32,960 bases of DNA from Clostridiales bacterium (GTDB lineage Bacteria > Bacillota > Clostridia > Christensenellales > Aristaeellaceae). The translations under genes and the position numbers were made by a program. The DNA is taken from assembly GCA_015056265.1 (NCBI GenBank), contig SVGR01000014.1, positions 1 to 32,960 of the forward strand. Direction: 5' to 3'. Shown here piece after piece: positions 7,335 through 15,168 of the stretch (position 1 is the stretch's first letter; each line of letters begins with the position of its first letter). The notes below the pieces were generated by a model, which was given only the letters and a program-made list of their open reading frames with translations, was not told where the DNA came from and did not search any database.

Positions 7335-8351
7335 ATGAAACGGTATGCCATTTACGGTGCAGGCTCCCTGGGCACGGTGCTGGGTGCGTATATTACCAAA
7401 AACGGCGGGCAGATTGATCTGATCAACCGGAATCAGGCCCATGTGGCGGCGCTGAAGGAAAAGGGCGCCAGGATCACCGGCACAGTGGATATGACCGTGC
7501 CCGTTACCGCCCTCACCCCCGATGAAATGACGGGGAAATATGATGTGATTCTGCTGCTTACCAAGCAGCTGAAAAACAAGGAAGTGGTGACGTTCCTTCA
7601 GGATTATCTTGCGGAGGACGGCGTCATTGTTACCCTGCAGAACGGCCTTCCGGAGCCGGGCATTGCCGAAATCGTAGGAGAAAAGCGCACCATGGGCTGC
7701 GTGGTGGAATGGGGCGCCACCCTTTCCGCCCCCGGGGAATGCGTCCTCACCAGCGATCCCGACAGTCTCTCCTTCCAGATGGGCAGAATGCAGGGCGTGC
7801 CGGAGGAAAAATTCCAGGAAGTGAAATGCCTGCTGGAAAAGATGTGTCCCGTACAGGGGGAGGATAATTTGACGGGGGTTCGCTGGTCCAAGCTGCTGAT
7901 CAACGCCACCTTCTCCGGCCTTGGTACGGTGGTGGGCGGCTTGTTCGGCGACGTATCGGAAAACGCCGACGCCCGGAAAGTGGCCGTTCGCTGCATGAAG
8001 GAAGTTATTGATGTGGGCCATGCTGCGGGGGCAGAGTTCGCTCCGGTGCAGGGAAAGAGCATTGAAAAGCTGTTCTATTATCAGGGGCCGATGAAGCGGA
8101 TGATCGCAACACTCCTGATTCCCATTGCCATGAAAAAGCACGCCGCGATCGAGCCTTCCATGCTGCAGGATCTGAAGAAGGGAAAGCCCTGCGAAGTGGA
8201 CGCCATCAACGGCGTGGTCTGCCGGGAGGGAAAAAAATACGGGGTGCCCACCCCCATCAATGACAGGATTGTGGAGATTATTCAAAAGGCCCAGGATGGA
8301 AAAATAGAACTGGGAAAAGGCAATATTCGTCAGTTTGATGATCTGTTGTAA
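7335..8351 (+). CDS. Ketopantoate reductase-family oxidoreductase (ApbA/PanE-like)
   Basis: This 338-residue protein has an N-terminal Rossmann domain with YGAGSLG (7-13) for NADPH. It also has LLTKQLKN with K77, LQNGL with N103, RWSKLLINA with the catalytic-position K186, and a C-terminal helical domain with the pattern DLKKGKPCEVDAINGVV carrying E287. These are the landmarks of 2-dehydropantoate 2-reductase. No other pantothenate gene is nearby, so it may act on a different 2-keto acid, and I do not assign panE. ATG 7335 follows AAAGGAGGAAACGGT and begins MKRYAIYGAG; an earlier in-frame ATG overlaps the upstream gene and has no Shine-Dalgarno sequence. Cytoplasmic. Confidence 0.87.
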   Translation: MKRYAIYGAGSLGTVLGAYITKNGGQIDLINRNQAHVAALKEKGARITGTVDMTVPVTALTPDEMTGKYDVILLLTKQLKNKEVVTFLQDYLAEDGVIVTLQNGLPEPGIAEIVGEKRTMGCVVEWGATLSAPGECVLTSDPDSLSFQMGRMQGVPEEKFQEVKCLLEKMCPVQGEDNLTGVRWSKLLINATFSGLGTVVGGLFGDVSENADARKVAVRCMKEVIDVGHAAGAEFAPVQGKSIEKLFYYQGPMKRMIATLLIPIAMKKHAAIEPSMLQDLKKGKPCEVDAINGVVCREGKKYGVPTPINDRIVEIIQKAQDGKIELGKGNIRQFDDLL

Positions 8352-8402
8352 GATAAGGCGGCGGTTTTTTCGGCTTTTGCCAAGTAGAGGAGAAAAAGGA
8401 TT

Positions 8403-8861
8403 ATGTGCCTGATCTGCCACAGAATCGGGATGATTCGGGAGCATAAAAATCCTTGGTTCGTCAGGGAATTGGAAACGGGTTATGTTGTTATTGGGGATAA
8501 CCAGCATTTCAGGGGGTATACGCTGTTTCTTTGCAAGGAGCATAAAACGGAATTATTTCAGCTGGAGCAGACGGTAAAAATGAAATTTCTGGAGGAAATG
8601 TCCATCGTTGCACAGGCCGTGGCCCGCGCCTTTCATGCCGAAAAAATGAATTATGAATTGCTGGGGAATGGGGATACCCATCTTCACTGGCATTTGTTTC
8701 CTCGAGTGAGCGGGGATCTGGGTCCATACGGGCATAACGGAAAGGGCCCTGTCTGGTGGTATCCCCGGGAAAAGATGTACAGCCCGGATAATCAGCCTTC
8801 CCAGGATGAATTGAAGGAAATGAAAGAAAAGCTGCTGGAAGAATTGAGCATTCTTCTTTAA
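8403..8861 (+). CDS. HIT-family nucleotide hydrolase/transferase-like protein
   Basis: This 152-residue protein carries the histidine triad HLHWH followed by LFPR (H93, H95, H97) in the context GNGDTHLHWHLFPR, diagnostic of HIT proteins that cleave nucleotide phosphoramidates or dinucleoside polyphosphates. An N-terminal CLIC pair (C2, C5) and CKEH (44-47) could bind zinc, as in some HIT enzymes. It starts 51 bases after the oxidoreductase with GAGGAGAAAAAGG upstream, and is the last gene of the operon before a strong terminator. Precise substrate unknown. Cytoplasmic. Confidence 0.88.
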   Translation: MCLICHRIGMIREHKNPWFVRELETGYVVIGDNQHFRGYTLFLCKEHKTELFQLEQTVKMKFLEEMSIVAQAVARAFHAEKMNYELLGNGDTHLHWHLFPRVSGDLGPYGHNGKGPVWWYPREKMYSPDNQPSQDELKEMKEKLLEELSILL

Positions 8862-8910
8862 AGGATGCCGACCGGAAAAAAACGAGGGATATGCGTCCAG
8901 GGTAAAAACA

Positions 8911-8945
8911 AAAAATCCGCATGAAAAAGTCATGCGGATTTTTTG
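8911..8945. terminator. Bidirectional intrinsic terminator between convergent genes
   Basis: AAAAATCCGCATG (8911-8923) pairs with CATGCGGATTTTT (8931-8943) over a 7-base loop. The flanks give a T run after the stem on both strands. It ends the six-gene operon on the + strand and the AraC-type regulator on the - strand. Confidence 0.92.
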
Positions 8946-8976
8946 TACAATAAGAAGGAAAGCGCGTATAAACGGA

Positions 8977-9819
8977 TCAGGTTCCTTTTTCCTGTCGGAA
9001 GGATCGGGGGGAGGAACCGGTAACCTGCTTGAACACATGGCAGAAATAGCTGTAATCATCAAATCCCACGGCCTGGGCCACGGCGGTGATGCTGCCCTCA
9101 TTTATCATCAGCAGTTCCTGGGCTTTGCGGATGCGCTTGTTGCGGATATAGGTGGTCAGGGGAATTTGCAGATGGGAGCGGACAGTTTCGTAAAATTGGG
9201 TGCGGCTCATGTGGAAATAATTGCATAAATCGGTGGCCTGGATGCGCTGATCCAGATGGTGATCGACGTATTCATCCAGCCGGCTCAGGAATTCTACATT
9301 GGACAAGGCAACCACACGGGTGGAATACAGATAGAGGGTGATGGCTTCAAACAATGTTTGGAAAGACATGAGCTTTTCTTCTGAAATGGTGGGCAGATTA
9401 TTGATGGCTTCCACCAGTTCAATGCCGTCTGCGCCGTAGACTTCATGGGCATGCTGATAGATGTGCATCCGATCCAATTGAGCAGTGCTGTCGATGAGCG
9501 CCTGGCCCAGCTGCATGTAGCACAGGGTTACTCCATCTTTCTGTACGGGGGAAATCATTTCCGTCAAGCCTGCATGACAGGTGTAGAGAACGGTTTGGCC
9601 TGATTGCTTGCACTGGAGAAAATGATCCCTATCGCATTTCCAGCAGGCATCATCAAATGCTTTATTCTTCCGCATCATTTTGCAGAAGGGGATGACGGTG
9701 TTTTCCGGATGACCGGTGATGCATACGCCGTCCAGATCCAATACGCCGGTGGCCATTCCTGTAAAGGAATAAAAGGATTTAATCAGCTGCTTCATCCTGT
9801 CTTTATCCAGCAAAAGCAT
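8977..9819 (-). CDS. PocR-domain AraC family transcriptional regulator
   Basis: This 280-residue regulator has two parts. Residues about 5-165 look like a PocR sensor domain: FYSFTGMATGVLDLDG, then a cysteine-rich stretch with FC at 46, AC at 59, CD at 62 and C70, and the family-typical SGQTVLYTCHAGLTEMISPV. Residues about 178-278 are an AraC/XylS DNA-binding domain with two helix-turn-helices: ATDLCNYFHMSRTQFY, and ITAVAQAVGFDDYSYFCHVFKQVTG. PocR domains sense small ligands such as diols or sugars. Its start has AAAGGGGGGATA upstream. It diverges from SBP1, the classical position of a local activator for CUT1 transporters, so control of the SBP promoters is a reasonable inference. Confidence 0.88.
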   Translation of the reverse strand: MLLLDKDRMKQLIKSFYSFTGMATGVLDLDGVCITGHPENTVIPFCKMMRKNKAFDDACWKCDRDHFLQCKQSGQTVLYTCHAGLTEMISPVQKDGVTLCYMQLGQALIDSTAQLDRMHIYQHAHEVYGADGIELVEAINNLPTISEEKLMSFQTLFEAITLYLYSTRVVALSNVEFLSRLDEYVDHHLDQRIQATDLCNYFHMSRTQFYETVRSHLQIPLTTYIRNKRIRKAQELLMINEGSITAVAQAVGFDDYSYFCHVFKQVTGSSPRSFRQEKGT

Positions 9820-9841
9820 ATTATCCCCCCTTTAGAACAAC

Positions 9842-9870
9842 AGTATATCACAAATCGAACAATAGAACAA
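9842..9870 (-). promoter_or_regulatory. Promoter of the AraC-type regulator
   Basis: On the - strand TTGTTC (9865-9870) and TATACT (9842-9847) are separated by exactly 17 bases, and the -10 is extended by TGA. GAACAA occurs three times in this small region (about 9835, 9857 and 9865 on the + strand), which could be an autoregulatory operator. Confidence 0.65.
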
Positions 9871-10030
9871 GAAAAATGTGTGGATTTGGACAAAAACGCA
9901 AGAAATGGAACGAAAATGAATAAAAAAGGAAAAAAATGATCCTGATTTTCCATTGAAGATTTGGATAATGCGGAAAATAGTAAGGGAACGAAAAAAAAAC
10001 GGGACGTTCTTTTCAAAAAAATGAATAAAA

Positions 10031-10063
10031 TTTATATATTTTTATTTTAGGAAGCGATATAAT
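10031..10063 (+). promoter_or_regulatory. SBP1 promoter (TTTATAT-N20-TATAAT)
   Basis: TATAAT (10058-10063) is embedded in TAGGAAGCGATATAATA, a 17-base string repeated exactly before SBP2. TTTATAT lies exactly 20 bases upstream (10031-10037). No TTGACA is present, which suggests an activator-dependent promoter. Confidence 0.7.
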
Positions 10064-10139
10064 AATATTGGTTATGTGTTGCCTTTTTGGGGGTAGCACT
10101 GTTTGTATTTCGTTACACGAAAAACAAGGAGGATCGAAT

Positions 10140-11378
10140 ATGAAAAAACTGGTTGCCCTGCTGATGCTGGCGGTAATGCTCGTATCCAGTTTGCCTGCAA
10201 TGGCTGATGACGTGAGTGACGCAATGTACAAAGAAATCCGCGGAACCACGGTGTCCGTTCTGTTTGCGGCAGAGCCCACTGCTCTGCAGAAGAAGCAGAT
10301 CAAGGCCTTTGAACTGAAATACGGCTGCAAGGTGGAACCCTTTATCATGTCCTGGAACGACTGGAAAAACCAGTTCCTTTCCCTGGTTGTGGCCGGAACT
10401 GTGCCCGATGTGATCAGCATTCCTGATGAACCCTACCTCAAGTGGCTGGCCCGGGGCCTGCTCCAGCCGGTGGATGACTACATCAATGTGGACGATCCCA
10501 TCTGGAATCCCCTGGTATATGATGCCTTCGAATGGAAGGGCCAGCATTACGGCTTCCATTTCAATGGCGTTTCTCCCATCTATGTGGTTTACAATGCCAC
10601 TCTGTTCTATGAAAAGGGCGTAAAGACCCCCATGGAATATTATGAGGATGGCAAATGGAACTTCAAGAATTTCCGTAAGTGCGCCATTGAAATGACCGGC
10701 GACGGCGTGATCGGCTGCGGCACCGACTGGAAATACATCTTCGCCCTGGCCAACGGCAGCACCATCATCGATATCGATCGGGATAACGGCGTTGTCACCC
10801 TGGCTTTTAATGAGGAAAATGCCATTGCCGGCCAGGAACTGTGCGTGGAACTGGCCCAGGGCGGCTACTTCAAGTGGGGTAACTGCTTTGACGTATTCGC
10901 CAACGGCGAACTGGCCATGTTCATGGAACGGCCCGGCAACGTAATCGGTCAGTTTGACCTGCGCAACACCACGCTGGCCAATTCTGAAATCGAAATCGTG
11001 CCCATGCCCATCGGCCCCGATAACGATGAAGGTGTGGCCCCCGCCATTTTCGATGCTTATGGTATTCCCCGGGGCGCCAAGAATCCCTTGGGCGGCGCTG
11101 CCTGGGCCTACTATAATGCCCAGTACAGCGAAAAGCACAAGGATGACGAAGACGTGGTGGAAAACCGCCGCAAGACCTATACGGATGAACAGTATGAATT
11201 CGTCAAGGCTTATCAGGATGAAACCACTTTCATCAACACCTTCTGCTACGGTATCTGGTATGCGGAAGACTGGGCTTACTGGGCCGATATGTTCTACAAT
11301 GGCTATACTCCCCAGACGGCTTTCGCCAAGTATGAAAGTGAATTCCAGTATCTGATTGATAATATGTTTGTGGAATAA
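10140..11378 (+). CDS. CUT1 extracellular substrate-binding protein, paralog 1 (SBP1)
   Basis: This 412-residue protein is a family 1 extracellular solute-binding protein of carbohydrate ABC importers. Its signal peptide ends AMA/DD at residues 22/23 and has no lipobox cysteine. The mature start (SDAMYKEIRGTTVSVLF) leads into a two-lobed binding fold with ELKYGCKVEPFIMSWNDWKNQ, VPDVISIPDEPYLKWLARG and the aromatic-rich YEDGKWNFKNFRKCAIEM. The C-terminal part has YTPQTAFAKYESEFQ. It is paralogous to the proteins at 13717 and 15295, and closest to the latter. It is co-transcribed with the secreted two-module protein downstream. The gene lacks permeases of its own and presumably feeds the pair at 20138 and 21058. 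ATG 10140 is set by AAGGAGG and the signal peptide. Confidence 0.9.
   Translation: MKKLVALLMLAVMLVSSLPAMADDVSDAMYKEIRGTTVSVLFAAEPTALQKKQIKAFELKYGCKVEPFIMSWNDWKNQFLSLVVAGTVPDVISIPDEPYLKWLARGLLQPVDDYINVDDPIWNPLVYDAFEWKGQHYGFHFNGVSPIYVVYNATLFYEKGVKTPMEYYEDGKWNFKNFRKCAIEMTGDGVIGCGTDWKYIFALANGSTIIDIDRDNGVVTLAFNEENAIAGQELCVELAQGGYFKWGNCFDVFANGELAMFMERPGNVIGQFDLRNTTLANSEIEIVPMPIGPDNDEGVAPAIFDAYGIPRGAKNPLGGAAWAYYNAQYSEKHKDDEDVVENRRKTYTDEQYEFVKAYQDETTFINTFCYGIWYAEDWAYWADMFYNGYTPQTAFAKYESEFQYLIDNMFVE
10663..10778 (+). repeat. 116-bp segment nearly identical to 15818-15933
   Basis: Within SBP1 these 116 bases differ from the matching stretch of SBP3 at only three silent positions by direct reading, while the flanking parts of the two genes differ far more. 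It encodes the KNFRKCAIEMTGDGVIGCG region. Confidence 0.85.
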
Positions 11379-11403
11379 GGGAAGAGGAGCATCCCCTCTC
11401 CTT
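11377..11403 (+). other. Hairpin overlapping the SBP1 stop codon
   Basis: AAGG (11377-11380) and AGAGG (11383-11387), separated by a GA bulge, pair with the continuous CCTCTCCTT (11395-11403). The stem starts inside the TAA stop and no U tract follows. It probably protects or uncouples SBP1 mRNA from the downstream secreted-protein gene. A matching hairpin begins at the stop codon of SBP3. Confidence 0.55.
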
Positions 11404-11430
11404 ATCAATAAAATGAAAGAAGGCAAAACC

Positions 11431-13341
11431 ATGAAGAAGTTTGCTCTGCTGCTGGTCAGCCTGATGCTGCTGCTGGCCGCCACCTCTGTCGCCATGGGCG
11501 AAGAATTCCCCTACGGCATGCTGCTGCGCGGCTTTGATTCCGCTGAAGAAGTGGAACTGGCCTTCGCGCATCAGGCACCCAATTTCGATATAACCGCTGT
11601 GGAAGCGGCTACCCCCTACGGCTCCTTTGCCGCTGAAATCGGCAGCGCCGAACAGAAGGGCTGGGGCAACCAGATGTACATCAATCTGGGCCGCTCCCTG
11701 GGCGCTACTGAAGCCGCCGAAGCGGATTACATCGGCTTCTACATCCAGACCCCCAAGGCCGTGGAACACAACGGCACCAAGTACATCCATGACTTCCTCA
11801 TGCAGGACGTGCAGATGACCAGCGAAGGCAATTGGTTCACCCTGGCCCTGAACGCCGAATACTATCTGCTGGCTGACGGCGCTTCCGAATGGGAAGTGCG
11901 CACCGCCGATGGCCCCAGCGTCATGGTTCCCTCCGAATGGAAGGGCTATGTGGTGTTTGAAATTGCCGATTTCTCCGCCAATGGCAAGAAGATGAAGGCT
12001 GCCAACGATTTCGGCAAGGAATGGGAAACCTATATTGCTTTCCATGTGCATGCCCTGGGCGGTGATGTGGGCCCCATCCGCGTGGAAAACTTCTTCGTGG
12101 CCGTGGATGAAAACGCCCCCGCAGCCGGTTATCTCAACTATTCTCTGCTGATTGACGTGATGACCCACCGTCCCTTGAAGGGAGAAATCCTGGGCTTTGC
12201 CGACGGCACCATCTTCACCAACTTCCCCTCTGCGCAGGAAGCCGGCTGGGCCGTGGGCGGCGCTGGCAGCTGCGGCTACACCGGCGTGGAAGCTAAGAGC
12301 GAATACGGCGATTATGCCGTCAGCTTCGACAGCGAAAGCCGGATTGGTTGGGGTGACGCCCAGTTCCTGGTCAATATGGGCAACAAGCTGGGCCGCACCG
12401 ACGTGGTCAATGCCACGCAGTTCGGTTTCTACATCACCGCTCCCAAGGGTATTGAAAACAATGGTACCCGGGAACCCAACGCTTTCCTCATGCAGGATGT
12501 GCAGATTCACAGCGAAGGCAAGTACTTTGGAATGAATTCCGGCGCCACCTATTATCTGAAGGAAAAGGGCTCCGATACCTGGGTCGAAAAGAAAATGGAC
12601 GGCCCCAGCGTGATGGTTCCCAGCGAATTTGAAGGGTACGTCATGTTCAGCGTTGATTCTTTCAAGAATCTGGGTGACGGCACGGTGATGGATCCCGCCA
12701 CTGCCTTCGGCAAGGATTGGCAGACCTTCCTGGCCTACCATGTAAACGCCTTGGGCGGCGATCTGGGCGGAATGACCATCGAAACCTTCTTCGCTGACCA
12801 CATCATGCCCGAGGCTGAAGTGGTTCCCTTCGTGGCCTATCCCAACAACACCGTCTGCGTTATCGGCCCCGCTTTCCGCGATTTCGCCGATCCCATCACT
12901 GACAAGTGGTACACCTTTATGCCCCTGGATCTGCAGAAGAGCGGCGAATATCGCTTCTCCCTGGCTGGCGGCAACTGCTACACCATCGGTGAAGTGGTCA
13001 TTACCGTGGATGGCGACAATCTGACTGCCAACTACAAGTACTACAATCTGGGCGCCGGCAACTGGCCCACTGAGGACCTGTCCCAGTATCTGAACTTCTT
13101 CGCCGATTACGAATCCGTCACCGCTGAAGCCCTGGAGGGCGAAACTCCCTTCCAGTTCGGCCAGACCTATTCCATCGCCAATGATCTGGGCGGCGATCAG
13201 CAGGTGCTGCTGTATGTGTGCAACCGCGCCTCCTTCTATACCCACAATGCTTCCATCGAGCCCTACAACGATGACGACTATCTCTACTTCTTCCGCAACT
13301 GGATGGCGGATATGGGCCTGGGCGATGCTTACACCCGGTAA
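11431..13341 (+). CDS. Secreted two-module protein of unknown family (putative glycan binding)
   Basis: This 636-residue protein has a type I signal peptide (about 1-23). Two copies of a ~190-residue, probably all-beta module follow (about 31-225 and 254-455). Shared landmarks are WGNQMYINLG / WGDAQFLVNMG, then GFY.Q or GFYIT, FLMQDVQ, DGPSVMVPSE, GYV, FGK.W and HALGGD / NALGGD. The order of strands and the tryptophan/tyrosine content recall jelly-roll carbohydrate-binding domains, but I do not recognise a named family. The C-terminal part (about 465-636) is different, with ITDKWYTFMPLD, VTVDGDN-like strands and NDLGGDQQVLLYVCN. There is no LPXTG, SLH or other anchor. It starts 52 bases after SBP1 and ends at a strong terminator. 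Binding glycan at the surface and passing it to SBPs is an inference. Confidence 0.72.
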   Translation: MKKFALLLVSLMLLLAATSVAMGEEFPYGMLLRGFDSAEEVELAFAHQAPNFDITAVEAATPYGSFAAEIGSAEQKGWGNQMYINLGRSLGATEAAEADYIGFYIQTPKAVEHNGTKYIHDFLMQDVQMTSEGNWFTLALNAEYYLLADGASEWEVRTADGPSVMVPSEWKGYVVFEIADFSANGKKMKAANDFGKEWETYIAFHVHALGGDVGPIRVENFFVAVDENAPAAGYLNYSLLIDVMTHRPLKGEILGFADGTIFTNFPSAQEAGWAVGGAGSCGYTGVEAKSEYGDYAVSFDSESRIGWGDAQFLVNMGNKLGRTDVVNATQFGFYITAPKGIENNGTREPNAFLMQDVQIHSEGKYFGMNSGATYYLKEKGSDTWVEKKMDGPSVMVPSEFEGYVMFSVDSFKNLGDGTVMDPATAFGKDWQTFLAYHVNALGGDLGGMTIETFFADHIMPEAEVVPFVAYPNNTVCVIGPAFRDFADPITDKWYTFMPLDLQKSGEYRFSLAGGNCYTIGEVVITVDGDNLTANYKYYNLGAGNWPTEDLSQYLNFFADYESVTAEALEGETPFQFGQTYSIANDLGGDQQVLLYVCNRASFYTHNASIEPYNDDDYLYFFRNWMADMGLGDAYTR

Positions 13342-13367
13342 TTAAATCGAATCTTTCCGAAAAAAGG

Positions 13368-13398
13368 GGCCTGTGCTTCGGCACAGGCCTCCTTCTTT
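13368..13398 (+). terminator. Intrinsic terminator after the two-module protein
   Basis: GGCCTGTGC (13368-13376) pairs with GCACAGGCC (13381-13389) over a TTCG tetraloop, followed by the U-rich TCCTTCTTTCG. It closes the SBP1 transcription unit. Confidence 0.9.
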
Positions 13399-13716
13399 CG
13401 TGAAAAACTGACCAACAACGAGCAGACATACCATGTTTGTGTGGAGAGAAAATATATATAATATAGTATACTCTTTGGACAAAAAAACAAAAGAAAATAC
13501 AAAAAAACAACTATCAGGAAATATTAAGCCCAAATAAATCAAGAAAAATTGCAAATTTAGATGTCGACCGGAAATATTCCATGAAAAAAAGAATAGATTT
13601 TCAGAAAATAAGTATATTATTTATATAATTCGGGTGTAGGAAGCGATATAATAGAATCAGAAAAATCATCCGTCGGTGAGGATGAGATATCAGACAAGTG
13701 AAAAGGAGACGAGATC
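13399..13716 (+). other. AT-rich upstream region of SBP2
   Basis: No gene is visible. The region contains TTTGGACAAAAAAAC (13474-13488), also found in the regulator/SBP1 intergenic region; GGAAATATT twice (13517 and 13570, the second part of the palindrome GGAAATATTCC); and the SBP2 promoter at 13620-13652. A leader of about 58 bases and AAAAGGAGACGAGATC precede ATG 13717. Confidence 0.6.
13620..13652 (+). promoter_or_regulatory. SBP2 promoter (TTTATAT-N20-TATAAT)
   Basis: TATAAT (13647-13652) lies in TAGGAAGCGATATAATA, identical to the SBP1 promoter, and TTTATAT (13620-13626) is again exactly 20 bases upstream. There is no TTGACA box. Confidence 0.7.
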
Positions 13717-14961
13717 ATGAAGAAACTGATTACGATGCTGTTGCTGCTGGCCCTTTTGACAACTTCTCTCCCCGCCATGGCAGACGAGCGCAGCGATGCG
13801 CTGTACAAAGGCATACGGGGAACCACCGTCACCATCCTGTTTGACAGCGAACCTACCACCCTTCAGAAAAAACAGATCAAGGCATTTGAACTGAAGTACG
13901 GCTGCAAGGTGGAGCCCTTCATCATGGCATGGAATGATTGGAAAAATCAGATGCTTTCCCTGGTGGTTTCCGGGGAGGTGCCGGATGTATGCTATGTGCC
14001 GGATGAGACCTTCCTCAAATGGCTCAGCCGTGGCCTGCTGATGGAACTGGATGATTACGTCATCGCCGATGATCCCATCTGGAATCAGCAGATTTGGGAT
14101 ATGTTTTCCTGGATGGGCAAGCATTACGGTATATCCAGCAATGGGATCAGCCCCTTGTACTGCATCTATAATGCCTCCATGTTTTATGAAAAGGGCGTGA
14201 AAACGCCTCTTGAGTATTACGAAGAGGGCAAGTGGAACTTCAAGAATTTCCGCAAATGCGCCATCGAAATGACCGGCGATGGCGTGGTCGGCGCGGGCAT
14301 TGGCTGGCGGTACGCGCTGAACCTGGCCAATGGCAATTCCCCCGTGGAGCTGGATCGGGAAAATGGCCAGATTCTCATCACCATGAATAACGAGCCCGCC
14401 ATTGCCGCCATTGAACTGCAGGCGGAGCTGCTGCAGGGCGGATATTCCAATATGGATGGCTGGGGCGTGCCCTTTGGTAACGGCCAGGTGGCCATGGTGC
14501 TGGAACGGCCCGTCAATGTGATTGGTCAGTTTGATCTGCGCACCACCACCATGGCCAATGCGGAGATCGAAATCGTTCCCCTGCCCATGGGCCCCGATAA
14601 TGAGGAGGGACTGGTGCCCTGCATTGCCGATGCTGTCGCCATCCCCAAGAATGCCAAGAATCCTTTGGGCGGCATGGCCTGGACCTATTTCCTGGCGGAA
14701 TACAATGAAAAGCATAAGAACGACGAAGACGTGGTGGCCAACCGCCGCAAGACCTATACCGATGAGCAGTGGGAATTCATTCAGGAATATGAAGAAGATG
14801 CCACCTTCATCAATACCTTCGTCTACGGCGTTGGCGATTGGTATCTGGGTGACTGGAACTATTGGACCGAAATGATCTATAATGGCCTCACGCCTCAGGC
14901 AGCTTATGCCAAGTACGAAAGCGAATTTCAGTATTGGATTGACGGAATGTTCCTGGAATAA
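13717..14961 (+). CDS. CUT1 extracellular substrate-binding protein, paralog 2 (SBP2)
   Basis: This 414-residue paralog of SBP1 and SBP3 has the same signal peptide layout (AMA/DE at 22/23, no lipobox) and the same framework: IRGTTVTILFDSEPTTLQKK, ELKYGCKVEPFIMAWNDWKNQ, WNFKNFRKCAIEMTGDGVVG. Segments likely to line the binding cleft differ: SWMGKHYGISSNGISPLY, GAGIGWRYALNLANGNSPVELD and NMDGWGVPFGNGQVAMVLERP replace the sequences that SBP1 and SBP3 share. This suggests another ligand or affinity. It has its own promoter and no partner gene. No clear + strand terminator follows, so read-through into SBP3 is possible. Confidence 0.9.
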   Translation: MKKLITMLLLLALLTTSLPAMADERSDALYKGIRGTTVTILFDSEPTTLQKKQIKAFELKYGCKVEPFIMAWNDWKNQMLSLVVSGEVPDVCYVPDETFLKWLSRGLLMELDDYVIADDPIWNQQIWDMFSWMGKHYGISSNGISPLYCIYNASMFYEKGVKTPLEYYEEGKWNFKNFRKCAIEMTGDGVVGAGIGWRYALNLANGNSPVELDRENGQILITMNNEPAIAAIELQAELLQGGYSNMDGWGVPFGNGQVAMVLERPVNVIGQFDLRTTTMANAEIEIVPLPMGPDNEEGLVPCIADAVAIPKNAKNPLGGMAWTYFLAEYNEKHKNDEDVVANRRKTYTDEQWEFIQEYEEDATFINTFVYGVGDWYLGDWNYWTEMIYNGLTPQAAYAKYESEFQYWIDGMFLE

Positions 14962-14991
14962 TCCAAATTTTATAAAAAAATGAGCGAAAAA

Positions 14992-15049
14992 GGGGAAGAA
15001 AAGAATGAAAATCCTAAAAAAATGAGGAAATTTTCTACTTTTCTTCCCC
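14992..15049. repeat. 12-bp inverted repeat downstream of SBP2
   Basis: GGGGAAGAAAAG (14992-15003) is the exact inverse complement of 15038-15049. Inside it, GAAAAT (15007-15012) pairs with ATTTTC (15030-15035), so the whole forms a long two-part stem. Read on the - strand the stem is followed by TTTTT; on the + strand no U tract follows. It overlaps the first SBP3 promoter. It may stabilise the SBP2 3' end or act as an operator. Confidence 0.65.
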
Positions 15050-15064
15050 CGAATGCAGTATAAT
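15032..15064 (+). promoter_or_regulatory. Distal SBP3 promoter (TTTCTAC-N20-TATAAT)
   Basis: TTTCTAC (15032-15038) lies exactly 20 bases before TATAAT (15059-15064). The flank AAATTTTCTACTTTTC resembles that of the proximal promoter (AAATTTTATACTTTTTC). Confidence 0.55.
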
Positions 15065-15168
15065 GTATTCAGCAGTTTTTCCGCAATCGGGCGGAGGAAA
15101 CGGCAAGAATTGACTGTACGCAAAGAGAGACAATTGTTTTTGAATACAGCAGGACCGGACGGAAACAA

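Larger units (their letters stand above)
9820..10139. other. Divergent regulatory region between regulator and SBP1
   Basis: 320 AT-rich bases separate the two divergent genes and contain no convincing gene. The left side holds the regulator's promoter; the right side holds the SBP1 promoter at 10031-10063 followed by a ~75-base untranslated leader. TTTGGACAAAAAC at 9885-9897 recurs as TTTGGACAAAAAAAC before SBP2 (13474) and in the form CCGGACAAAAAA before SBP3 (15214), and may be a shared operator. A ribosome binding site, AAGGAGGATCGAAT, precedes ATG 10140. Confidence 0.6.

Noticed and set aside
7335-8351. Assigning panE (ketopantoate reductase of pantothenate synthesis)
   Set aside because: The family is functionally broad and there are no panB, panC or panD neighbours; only the family-level call is supported.
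13440-13470. Additional TATAAT-like strings (ATATATATAATATAG) before SBP2
   Set aside because: AT-rich low-complexity DNA without an upstream box at a fixed distance. The promoter at 13620-13652 has the shared architecture and better spacing to the gene.
8863-13576. Similar strings GATGCCGACCGGAAA (8863 region) and GATGTCGACCGGAAA (13560 region)
   Set aside because: Only two copies of about 15 bases in unrelated contexts, one downstream of a gene and one upstream. Chance cannot be excluded and no element boundary is seen.
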